Positions 1-6,286 of a DNA stretch of 20,676 nt are shown here, one piece after another. The position numbers and the translations under genes are program-made. This DNA comes from CAZTDD01 sp964612675 (GTDB lineage: Bacteria; Hinthialibacterota; Hinthialibacteria; Hinthialibacterales; JAKPRU01), in NCBI GenBank assembly GCA_964612675.1, contig CAZTDD010000119.1, forward strand, positions 1 to 20,676, in the 5' to 3' direction. Position 1 is the stretch's first letter, and each line of letters opens with the position of its first letter. Under the pieces are notes generated by a model. It searched no databases, had not been told where the DNA came from, and saw nothing but the letters and a program-made list of their open reading frames with translations.

Positions 1-346
1 CCGTATCTCAGTCCCAGTGTGGCTGGTCATCCTCTCAGACCAGCTACCCATCGCGGGCTTGGTGAGCCGTTACCTCACCAACTACCTAATGGGCCGCGAG
101 CCCATCCTCAAGCGGCAGGTCCTTTCGGATCCCCACCTTTGGTCGCAAAACCAGGCGATCTCGCGACATTATGCGGTATTACCGGCTTTTCGGGCCTTAT
201 TCCCCACTCGAGGGCAGATTGCTCACGTGTTACTCACCCGTTCGCCACGCTACTCATTCCCCCGAAGGGGAACTTTGGCGTTCGACTTGCATGCCTTATC
301 CACGCCGCCAGCGTTCGTTCTGAGCCAGGATCAAACTCTCCGTGGA
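1..346 (-). rRNA. rrs: 16S ribosomal RNA, 5' part, cut by window start
   Basis: Read on the minus strand this is the 5' end of a bacterial 16S rRNA. The universal 27F site (AGAGTTTGATCCTGGCTCAG) lies at about 321-340. The conserved GGATGACCAGCCACACTGGG and ACTGAGATACGG segments lie at the window edge. By alignment from memory to E. coli, position 1 falls near base 346 and the window stops near E. coli base 335, so only the first fifth to quarter of the gene is here. The stretch GGCGTGGATAAGGCATGCAAG resembles planctomycete-like and candidate-phylum 16S. Open reading frames across this stretch are shadows. Confidence 0.97.
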
Positions 347-568
347 TATCTGTCCAACTCGGTCTCCCGAGTCGATTCCAACTGGAAAGTTGCTCCGGAC
401 TTTCTGCGTGTCCGGATCTATTCCTCAAAAGATCCACAAAAGCAGATCTTTAGGGAAGTACTCGAGTCCGCTCGTAAGCGAACCACGAGGGCACACAGAC
501 GCTTATAGACTGCTCGATTGTCAAAGAACGAAGGATTGGATCGGTATCCCAATCCCGGCAGTTGGCCT
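347..568 (-). other. 16S rRNA leader with boxA-like antitermination site
   Basis: Transcribed leader between the rRNA promoter and mature 16S. On the minus strand GTTCTTTGACAAT at 517-529 matches the boxA element common in rRNA leaders (E. coli TGCTCTTTAACA). Two hairpins can be read: a 7-bp stem pairing 394-400 with 410-416, and a 7-bp stem pairing 428-434 with 445-451. They may belong to processing signals. No coding signal is seen here. The boundaries follow from the promoter and the predicted 16S start. Confidence 0.6.
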
Positions 569-574
569 TACTTA

Positions 575-603
575 ACTATAACAAGGTAAAAGGTTTAATG
601 CAA
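575..603 (-). promoter_or_regulatory. rRNA operon promoter (sigma-70 type)
   Basis: On the minus strand -35 TTGCAT (598-603) and -10 TATAGT (575-580) are separated by exactly 17 bp. They lie about 50 bp upstream of the boxA site and 230 bp upstream of the 16S start. The surrounding sequence is AT-rich. A second possible -35 (TTGACT, 607-612) lies just upstream. Confidence 0.6.
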
Positions 604-814
604 GTTAGTCAAATGCTGACAAAACCTTAATTCAGCGCCTCCTGCCTCAGGCAAAAAAAGAGTATATCGCGGTCGAGAAACCAGTCAAGTCCCCAAACCG
701 CCATTTGATACTTTTTTTTGCCCGATTCTGTCCGGTACTCGATTCGCGACAAGAAAGAGACTTCCTTTGGGGTTTGCCCGGCATTGGATCGTACAATAAC
801 CTCTAACTCCTCGT
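604..814. other. gene-free spacer upstream of rRNA promoter and Fic remnant
   Basis: No open frame with coding character. The stretch holds A- and T-runs at about 654-660 and 713-720, and a -10-like TACAAT at 792-797 on the plus strand just ahead of the Fic remnant, without a convincing -35. The A-run and T-run lack adjacent stems in the right order, so I see no terminator. Confidence 0.4.
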
Positions 815-1039
815 ATGCTTTCGGAGAATAGATCTACCAAAGGCTCGGTATCGTTTCAACCTCCGCACGCCGCGACAGCACCGACAGGTGTCCGATACTG
901 GGCCTTCCTCCCCAACCCCTTGCCTCCCCGATTGGAGTTCGATTGGGATGTGGCCACGCTCCTCGTCGAAGCCAATGCCAAAATAGGGGAACTTTCCGGC
1001 GCCGGAGGCGTGCTCAGAGTCATCACTTCTCGACCTTGA
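815..1039 (+). pseudogene. truncated Fic-family gene, N-terminal domain fragment only
   Basis: The 74-residue frame carries FLPNPLPPRLEFD, then LLVEANAKIGELSGAG at about residues 49-64. This is the signature of the N-terminal domain of Fic/DOC proteins (Fic_N: a PLPP motif, then a helix ending in a GELxGxG turn). Intact members run on to LPNPxLL and then a catalytic HPFxxGNGR core, about 350 residues in all. Here similarity stops after about residue 66, the frame ends in nine unrelated residues, and the last 17 bases overlap the 3' end of the convergent gene. No Fic core is visible downstream on either strand. Fic enzymes AMPylate target proteins; this fragment cannot. It is either a deletion remnant or, less likely, a small expressed domain. 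Confidence 0.6.
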
Positions 1040-1700
1040 CTCCCCACACACGATAATTGTCGATATTTCCGGTGTCATCGAACGAACCGACACCGAAGCC
1101 GCCCCACTCGTGGGTCTTGTCGATCGCAGTCATCCACGGTTCATCCATGTTGTCGAAATACACATCGATCTTGCCGCTTTCCACGTCGCGCACAATCCGA
1201 ATCTTGTGGTACGTATCGTCCTCCCAACGCGTGCCTTCCGTACGCGTCCTGGCGATCGAGACTCTCGGCTTGCCGTTCACAAGAAATATGGAGTTGGAAT
1301 GAGGGTCCGACTTCAGCCCGAAATGGACGTAGTAATAATGAGAAGAATCTTGATAGCCAAAAACAACGCACATGTCGCGGTGGCCGTAATCTTCCGTCGT
1401 CGACTTCAAGTCGACTTCCAGAACAAATTCGGAGACATAGAGCCCTTTATAGATGGCGATATTCTGAGGCGAACGAACCGGCGGTTTGTAGTCGCTGTCT
1501 TTCACCAGAGCGTAAACGGCATTCCCATCCTCCTCGATCACCTTGAAACTCTCAGGATCGAATGGCTTCCAATCCTCCGCCCCGTCATCGAAAGTCTCAT
1601 TCAAAACGAGGGGCATTCCCATCTTCGATTCCGGCACATCCGCCCCGGTAGCTACCATCGTGACTGTCAACAAAACGCAGCAAGCGAAAGCAACTCTCAT
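1023..1700 (-). CDS. secreted LamG / DUF1080-like protein
   Basis: 225 residues. The first about 20 (MRVAFACCVLLTVTMVATGA) form a signal peptide, so the protein is exported; an AGGAGG ribosome site lies 5 bases before the ATG. The mature part has the look of a concanavalin-like beta-sandwich of the LamG / 3-keto-disaccharide hydrolase-like (DUF1080) group: NETFDDGAEDWKPFDP near the start, then FVLEVDLKS, CVVFGYQDSSHYYYVHFG, HKIRIVRDVESGKIDVYFDN and a closing GFGVGSFDDTGNIDNYRVW strand. Such domains bind or cleave sugars and are abundant in planctomycete-like bacteria; substrate and activity cannot be read here. It is 73 bp downstream of the 1774-2136 gene on the same strand and may be cotranscribed. 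Confidence 0.75.
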   Translation of the reverse strand: MRVAFACCVLLTVTMVATGADVPESKMGMPLVLNETFDDGAEDWKPFDPESFKVIEEDGNAVYALVKDSDYKPPVRSPQNIAIYKGLYVSEFVLEVDLKSTTEDYGHRDMCVVFGYQDSSHYYYVHFGLKSDPHSNSIFLVNGKPRVSIARTRTEGTRWEDDTYHKIRIVRDVESGKIDVYFDNMDEPWMTAIDKTHEWGGFGVGSFDDTGNIDNYRVWGVKVEK

Positions 1701-1773
1701 AGCAACCTCCTTTTCAGACGCTTCTAATTGGATCGAAATTTCTCAAACCGTCGGACTTGCATATGGTGTTCTC

Positions 1774-2136
1774 TTATTCTTCCGTTTCGATGTGCAAGGC
1801 GTTCTCTCCGCTTTCGTCCTCTTCCGAGGTGACCGCCGCCGTCGCCACAAGAGCGGAGTGAAGGCCTGTCATCCCGATGCGCAGATGAGCGGCAGCGATT
1901 GTAAGATCGTCCAAATAAAGACTGTGATTCTCCTCTCGAACCATCTCAATAGCAGACTCGATGTGCTTCAGGACGATCCGATTTGTCTCATACAACTCAA
2001 CCGACGCCTCAAGAATCGGGTTTAGGTTGCACGCAAGATCCCCCCGTTGTTCCTCAACCATTTGCTGGACATCGCGCAACTCGCGCAGCATCTGGTCGAG
2101 TACCATGTCTCGTAAAAACCGCCGATCGTCAGCCAT
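1774..2136 (-). CDS. small helical protein of unknown function
   Basis: 120 residues, ATG start with an AGGA-containing ribosome site a few bases upstream. The protein is acidic, charged and predicted by eye to be almost all helix (RFLRDMVLDQMLRELRDVQQMVEEQ, then further amphipathic helices), ending in an acidic tail (EEDESGENALHIETEE). There is no signal peptide, no membrane segment and no motif I recognise; the first half could form a coiled coil. It lies divergently from the sigma-54 activator gene and just upstream of the secreted LamG-like gene on its own strand. Function is unknown. Confidence 0.6.
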   Translation of the reverse strand: MADDRRFLRDMVLDQMLRELRDVQQMVEEQRGDLACNLNPILEASVELYETNRIVLKHIESAIEMVREENHSLYLDDLTIAAAHLRIGMTGLHSALVATAAVTSEEDESGENALHIETEE

Positions 2137-2218
2137 TCTTTCCTCCGCCCCTTTCAGGTTTCTCTCACCCTCTCTTTCGCAATATCATTCTCGCTCGTCC
2201 GAGGAAAGAGCCGGCACT

Positions 2219-2248
2219 ATTCTACAACGTACTCAAAGCGGTTGCGAA
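2219..2248 (-). promoter_or_regulatory. possible promoter for the 1774-2136 / 1023-1700 genes
   Basis: On the minus strand TTCGCA (2243-2248) and TAGAAT (2219-2224) are 18 bp apart and lie about 80 bp upstream of the small helical gene. Agreement with sigma-70 consensus is 4/6 and 5/6. No equally good promoter was found facing the activator gene in this divergent spacer. Confidence 0.35.
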
Positions 2249-2402
2249 GGGAGTAACCGGGTTCCACGCGTTTCCACCTCCTTCACAGGTTCACTGGCAA
2301 TGCACTCAGCGAATTGTACCATTGAATAACCGGAAAACATCGTCAAACTTCTTCAAGGGGATTATGCGGCAGACACACCACAGTTCCCAAGGAACCTCGA
2401 TA

Positions 2403-3767
2403 ATGACCCATTCAGTAACCGTCGCCGACAAAAGCCAGCCAATTCTGGATCGCACCTCTGTGATCCTCAATTCCATCGCCGACGGTGTTTTCACTGTAGA
2501 TGAGCGTTTCATCGTGACCTCGTTCAACCGCGCGGCGGAGGAAATCACGGGGGTGCCGCGTGAAGAGGCGATCGGCCGTCCGTGCTGCGAGGTATTCAGA
2601 GCCGAAATCTGCGAATCGGACTGTGCTCTCAAGCAATCCATGGAAACGAGCCGCCCGGTTGTAAACCGGGCAATCCACATCCTCCGCGCGGACGGAACTC
2701 TTGTTCCCATCAGCGTCAGCACGGCTCTCTTGCGCGATCAGAACGGGGAGATCATCGGCGGAGTCGAGACGTTTCGCGACCTGTCCCTGGTCGAGGAGCT
2801 GCGGCGGGAAGTGAACCGTCAATACAGCCTCGGCGACATCGTCTCCCGTAACCATAAAATGCAGGAGATTTTCGCGATCATCCCGCAAATCGCCGCTACC
2901 GCAAGCACCGTGCTGATCGAAGGGGAAAGCGGAACCGGCAAAGAACTCTTCGCGCGCGCCCTCCATAATCTCAGCTCGCGACGGCGCAGACCGCTGGTCG
3001 TAGTCAACTGCGCCGCCCTGCCGGATACGCTCCTCGAATCGGAACTCTTTGGCTATGTGGCGGGAGCGTTCACGGATGCCAAGCGCGACAAACCCGGACG
3101 ATTGGCCCAGGCCGAAGGCGGAACTGTGTTCCTCGATGAAATCGGCGATGTGTCTCCCGCTCTGCAGGTGCGTTTGCTGCGCGTCTTACAGGAACGAACA
3201 TATGAACCCCTCGGATCGACCAAAACACTGAAGGCCGACGTGAGATTCATCGCCGCCACGAATCGAGACCTGAAGGCGGAGGTGGACTCGGGGCGGTTTC
3301 GGCAGGATCTCTACTACCGGATCAATGTAGTGCGGCTTATTCTTCCTCCTCTGCGACATCGCAAAGAAGATATTCCGCTCTTGGCTCAACACTTCATCGA
3401 CCGCATGAACCGGCTTCAGGGAAAAGACGTTGTCGGGCTTTCGCGCGATGCGATCGCAGCGATGATGCTGTACGACTGGCCGGGGAACATTCGGGAATTG
3501 GAGAACGCTATCGAGCACGCGTTCGTTTTGTGCCACGGGGGTCTAATCGAACTCCGCTGGCTGCCGGAAACCCTTAAACAGATCGAAACGCCGGCCGGTC
3601 TTAGCTATGAGGCAACCTCACTCGACGAAATCGAAAAACAAGCCATTTACGAAGCGCTGATCCGCAACAACTGGAAGCGCATCGACACAGCCAACGAACT
3701 CGGCATCAACAAAACCACCCTCTGGCGCAAAATCAAACGGCATGGAATCGAAGTGCCGGAAGCTTGA
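2403..3767 (+). CDS. sigma-54-dependent PAS / AAA+ / Fis transcriptional activator
   Basis: 454 residues from the ATG at 2403, chosen because AAGGAA sits 8 bases upstream and because the PAS domain follows at once; the frame is open further upstream but that part is antisense to the neighbouring gene. Order: PAS sensor (about 15-130) with four cysteines (C61, C62, C70, C74); AAA+ domain with Walker A GESGTGKE (173-181), the sigma-54 contact loop GAFTDA (221-226, usual form GAFTGA) and Walker B VFLDEI (242-247); the R-finger region; and a C-terminal Fis-type helix-turn-helix (about 420-445, NELGINKTTLWRKIKRHGI). Such proteins bind upstream activator sites and use ATP to open sigma-54 promoters. 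No receiver domain is present, so the signal is probably sensed by the PAS domain. The target is not evident; I found no convincing -24/-12 site nearby. Confidence 0.93.
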   Translation: MTHSVTVADKSQPILDRTSVILNSIADGVFTVDERFIVTSFNRAAEEITGVPREEAIGRPCCEVFRAEICESDCALKQSMETSRPVVNRAIHILRADGTLVPISVSTALLRDQNGEIIGGVETFRDLSLVEELRREVNRQYSLGDIVSRNHKMQEIFAIIPQIAATASTVLIEGESGTGKELFARALHNLSSRRRRPLVVVNCAALPDTLLESELFGYVAGAFTDAKRDKPGRLAQAEGGTVFLDEIGDVSPALQVRLLRVLQERTYEPLGSTKTLKADVRFIAATNRDLKAEVDSGRFRQDLYYRINVVRLILPPLRHRKEDIPLLAQHFIDRMNRLQGKDVVGLSRDAIAAMMLYDWPGNIRELENAIEHAFVLCHGGLIELRWLPETLKQIETPAGLSYEATSLDEIEKQAIYEALIRNNWKRIDTANELGINKTTLWRKIKRHGIEVPEA

Positions 3768-3834
3768 CACTCCGGTCTTTTCGCTCATGACCTATGGATT
3801 CTAACGCCAGTTCAGCCACGCAAAACAAGTCCCC

Positions 3835-3869
3835 CGACCGGTCGAAAAACAACGAAAGCGTGGTATACT
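3835..3869 (+). promoter_or_regulatory. ParA operon promoter with overlapping palindrome (possible operator)
   Basis: TGGTATACT at 3861-3869 is an extended -10 (TG-N-TATACT). The expected -35 position has no good hexamer and is instead occupied by a perfect 10-bp palindrome, CGACCGGTCG, at 3835-3844. That layout suggests a promoter controlled by a protein bound at the palindrome. It lies 107 bp upstream of the ParA start. Confidence 0.45.
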
Positions 3870-3924
3870 GCAGATATCAGTCCCTTAATGAAACAGTACC
3901 TTGTTCAAAATCCAGTACGGGACC

Positions 3925-3943
3925 GACCTCGTAGGAAGAGGTC
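3925..3943 (+). other. leader inverted repeat ahead of ParA gene
   Basis: GACCTC (3925-3930) and GAGGTC (3938-3943) form a 6-bp stem with a 7-base loop in the leader, just upstream of the ParA ribosome site. CAGTAC/CAGTAT occurs three times around it (3894, 3913, 3943) with uneven spacing. It could be a protein-binding site or an RNA hairpin; no function can be assigned. Confidence 0.3.
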
Positions 3944-3976
3944 AGTATGAGGGAGACGGAGAGAGGAGGCAGCGAA

Positions 3977-4831
3977 ATGGGCGAAGTCGTGTCTTTCATA
4001 AACATGAAAGGAGGTGTCGGAAAGACGACTCTCAGCGTGAACATCGGGTATGCCCTCGCTGTCCAACACGAAAAACGTGTCTTGCTCATCGATTGTGACC
4101 CTCAATTCAACGCGTCCACTTATCTCATGACAGAAGCCGAGTATTTGGACCACATAAATAGCGAGGATAAGCACTCCATCCTTGATTTGTTCATGCCTCG
4201 CCGCACCAGTCGATTGAGCACAGTGATGGGCAAAGCAAAACCTACGAAAAGAAGTAACCCTACGCTTGATTCATGCACAGTTCGCATGCACAAAAACACC
4301 AATGGCTCATTGGATCTGATGCCTTCGACACTCGCCCTCATGGAAATCGAGACTTCTCAAAGAGGCACTGAGAACCGGTTGCGCAACTTTCTGGAAAAAA
4401 TGTGCAACGCGTATGATTACATCTTGATTGACTGTCCGCCTACGATCTCCATATTTACGCTGGCCGCTGTTCTCGCAAGTCAGAAGTACTTGGTACCGCT
4501 AAAACCCGATCCCCTGTCAACAATAGGTCTCCCGTTGTTAGAAAGGTGGCTCGAAGAGTTCGCGGATTCAGCTGGAAGGGAAGTGCAATCGCTGGGCATC
4601 GTCTTCTGTATGGTCAGAGGTCGCTTACCCAACCAAATGAAGAAGGTCATGGAAGAGCTAAGAGCCAAGCGTGGAGACGAAATATTCAAGAGTTTTCTCA
4701 CACAATCAACCAAAGTGGCGGAGTCCGTTGAAAAACACAAACCCGTTTTCCTTCACAGCCCGGGATCTAAACCGGCGAATGAGGTTCTGAACATAAGCGA
4801 AGAATTCCTGGAAAGGGCCGAGGGAAAATAA
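3977..4831 (+). CDS. ParA/MinD-type P-loop ATPase
   Basis: 284 residues from the ATG at 3977, which has AGGAGG 7 bases upstream; an ATG at 3947 is in frame but lacks such a site. The deviant Walker A KGGVGKTT (11-18), the Walker A' LLIDCDPQ (36-43) and the Walker B-like YDYILIDCPP are all present, placing it in the ParA family of dimerising ATPases that segregate or position DNA and protein complexes. Between Walker A' and Walker B lies a longer, charged insert than in classic ParA. It opens a three-gene unit whose next gene begins one base after its stop. No ParB-like gene is recognisable in the window, so a plasmid-partition role is uncertain. Lines counted in this gene are about 43-48% GC, against about 58% in the activator gene upstream. 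Confidence 0.9.
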   Translation: MGEVVSFINMKGGVGKTTLSVNIGYALAVQHEKRVLLIDCDPQFNASTYLMTEAEYLDHINSEDKHSILDLFMPRRTSRLSTVMGKAKPTKRSNPTLDSCTVRMHKNTNGSLDLMPSTLALMEIETSQRGTENRLRNFLEKMCNAYDYILIDCPPTISIFTLAAVLASQKYLVPLKPDPLSTIGLPLLERWLEEFADSAGREVQSLGIVFCMVRGRLPNQMKKVMEELRAKRGDEIFKSFLTQSTKVAESVEKHKPVFLHSPGSKPANEVLNISEEFLERAEGK

Positions 4832-4832
4832 T

Positions 4833-5384
4833 ATGCCTAACAAGACGAACCATCAGGCATATATGGCTTTTGTCTCTAAACTGACCGATCTCGTTTCAGA
4901 TTACTCGGCTGAGGATTTGCGTTCGTTTCTGGCGTCTGCACGCCGAGGATTTCCGGGTGTCGTTCCAGTTGTTGAAGCGTATATTGAGATGCTGAACGCG
5001 ACTTCGGGTAGTCAGTCGGCGAGGTCCAAGGTCGGCGAACCTTACGGCGAGCGGACATCGCTAACCGCAGGTCACACCCCGGAAAATCAAGAAAACCTAT
5101 CTGATCTCCTATGTTCGAAAACACTATTCCCCACAAATAAAGATCTCATAAACTTCGCCATACAGGTGTTACCCGATATGCCTAAGAGGCGATACGACAA
5201 GATGTCGCGGTGCGAGATCGTCGAGAAGATATGCCACTACCTTGATAAACTGAATTCTCGCAAGCGGATGCGTCTCGAAAGGGCCATGAGAAAGGCCATC
5301 GAGATCATGTCGGCGGAAGAAGAGAGGGAAGTGGACAGTTTCTTCTCTCAATGGGAGAGGATAATCAAGGGAATCGATCTTTGA
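4833..5384 (+). CDS. unknown protein, second gene of ParA operon
   Basis: 183 residues starting one base after the ParA stop, so almost certainly translated with it. Two parts are visible: an N-terminal helical block (about 1-55), a polar linker (SGSQSARSKVGEPYGERTS), and a C-terminal highly charged helical block (about 88-183) with PKRRYDKMSRCEIVEKICHY and RKRMRLERAMRKAIEIMSAEEE. There is no membrane segment or signal peptide. I recognise no family. By position it is the likely partner of the ParA ATPase, as ParB, small CopG-like proteins or cargo proteins are in other ParA pairs; the basic C-terminal half could bind DNA or another protein, but this is inference. Confidence 0.7.
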   Translation: MPNKTNHQAYMAFVSKLTDLVSDYSAEDLRSFLASARRGFPGVVPVVEAYIEMLNATSGSQSARSKVGEPYGERTSLTAGHTPENQENLSDLLCSKTLFPTNKDLINFAIQVLPDMPKRRYDKMSRCEIVEKICHYLDKLNSRKRMRLERAMRKAIEIMSAEEEREVDSFFSQWERIIKGIDL

Positions 5385-6115
5385 AGCAGAAGAAAGCAAA
5401 GTCTACTGTCCCGTCCAATGTGACCTCAGATTTCGAGGAAGTGATCGCATTTCTTAAACAGAGACACGTCGTTGCCCAAGAACTCTCCCCCGCTATTACC
5501 GCAGCCGCCAGGAAGATCCATACGGCAACGTACAGTCTCATCGTATGGCGTTTTCAGATAAAACGTCTCCCCCCACACAGCCAGGTATTCCTCGACGAGA
5601 TTGCATCGGATGCCCTCCAGATTCTACCTCAAGCACTTTCGGGCTACCGGAAAACCACTCTTCTTCTTGCTCGAAGCATAGTTGAAAACGTAATCCGACA
5701 CATCTATTTCTCCGATCATCCGGTTGAGTTCCGGCGCGCCAACAGGGACAAGAAATGGTATCTCCCTTTCGAGAGTCTGTTTGACTACCTCAGGAACCAT
5801 CCGGATTACATGGAAACCGAGCGAAGATTCGACGGGATCAACCGTTTGTCCGCTCTTTACGATGAACTCTCCGCTCAGGTGCATGGACGAAAGGTTACGC
5901 ATTTCGAGATGCGCCGCGCGCTGCGAGAAATCACTCTCGACATAGAAACATTTCAGAAGCAGGCAAAACTCGTTGAGCGCTGTGCTGAATGCTCAAACTT
6001 CCTGTTACTGGTCTTCCATCGTGATCGAGTCAAAAGATTCCCTGATGATCGCCAACGGATTGTCTTTGCTACGATTCCCGCAGTAGCACGGCGAGTCTGG
6101 CGAACACTCGATTGA
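5381..6115 (+). CDS. unknown helical protein, third gene of ParA operon
   Basis: 244 residues from a TTG at 5381 that overlaps the upstream stop as TTGA and has AAGGGA 8 bases before it; an in-frame ATG at 5351 is possible but has no ribosome site. The start after translational coupling is therefore preferred, with moderate confidence. The protein is mostly alpha-helical, with LLLARSIVENVIRHIYF and, later, LYDELSAQVHGRKVTH. This arrangement resembles HEPN-like / DUF5677-type helical bundles, though the canonical RxxxxxxH RNase motif is not clearly met (R and H are nine residues apart). No signal or membrane segment. Function unknown; the coupling to ParA argues for a shared task. Confidence 0.7.
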   Translation: MKQKKAKSTVPSNVTSDFEEVIAFLKQRHVVAQELSPAITAAARKIHTATYSLIVWRFQIKRLPPHSQVFLDEIASDALQILPQALSGYRKTTLLLARSIVENVIRHIYFSDHPVEFRRANRDKKWYLPFESLFDYLRNHPDYMETERRFDGINRLSALYDELSAQVHGRKVTHFEMRRALREITLDIETFQKQAKLVERCAECSNFLLLVFHRDRVKRFPDDRQRIVFATIPAVARRVWRTLD

Positions 6116-6183
6116 CTGCACTTCTCGAAATGAAATCTGTTGGTTTATCTGCTTGATTGGTTGTCATCGTGATCCCTATGCCT

Positions 6184-6193
6184 GGTGATCACC
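6184..6193. repeat. perfect 10-bp palindrome upstream of CDF-HflK promoter
   Basis: GGTGATCACC is its own complement, with a half-site GTGATC 17 bases upstream at 6169. It lies 20 bases before the -35 of the next promoter, a normal activator or repressor position. It may be chance. Confidence 0.25.
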
Positions 6194-6212
6194 CCGCCTT
6201 CTGGAAAAACCG

Positions 6213-6241
6213 TTGATCGTTGATACAATGAACCTTACATT
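6213..6241 (+). promoter_or_regulatory. promoter for the HflK/HflC gene cluster
   Basis: TTGATC (6213-6218), a 17-bp spacer and TACATT (6236-6241). An overlapping second -10, TACAAT (6224-6229), is also possible. The predicted transcript start lies about 40 bases before the ATG at 6287. Confidence 0.4.
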
Positions 6242-6286
6242 GGTTCGGAAGATTTCTTGGGGGAAAGGCGAATAAACGCTAAAGGA

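Noticed and set aside
17..508. Open frames of 60-160 codons across the first 575 bases on both strands
   Set aside because: They lie over the 16S rRNA gene and its leader; the RNA match explains the sequence.
803..1093. Minus-strand frame of 96 codons overlapping the end of the secreted-protein gene
   Set aside because: It reads antisense to the Fic fragment, has no ribosome site and starts inside another gene; the plus-strand frame shows real family similarity.
1983..2402. Upstream extension of the sigma-54 activator frame
   Set aside because: The extension is antisense to the small helical gene, is low in protein character, and the ATG at 2403 has a well-placed ribosome site.
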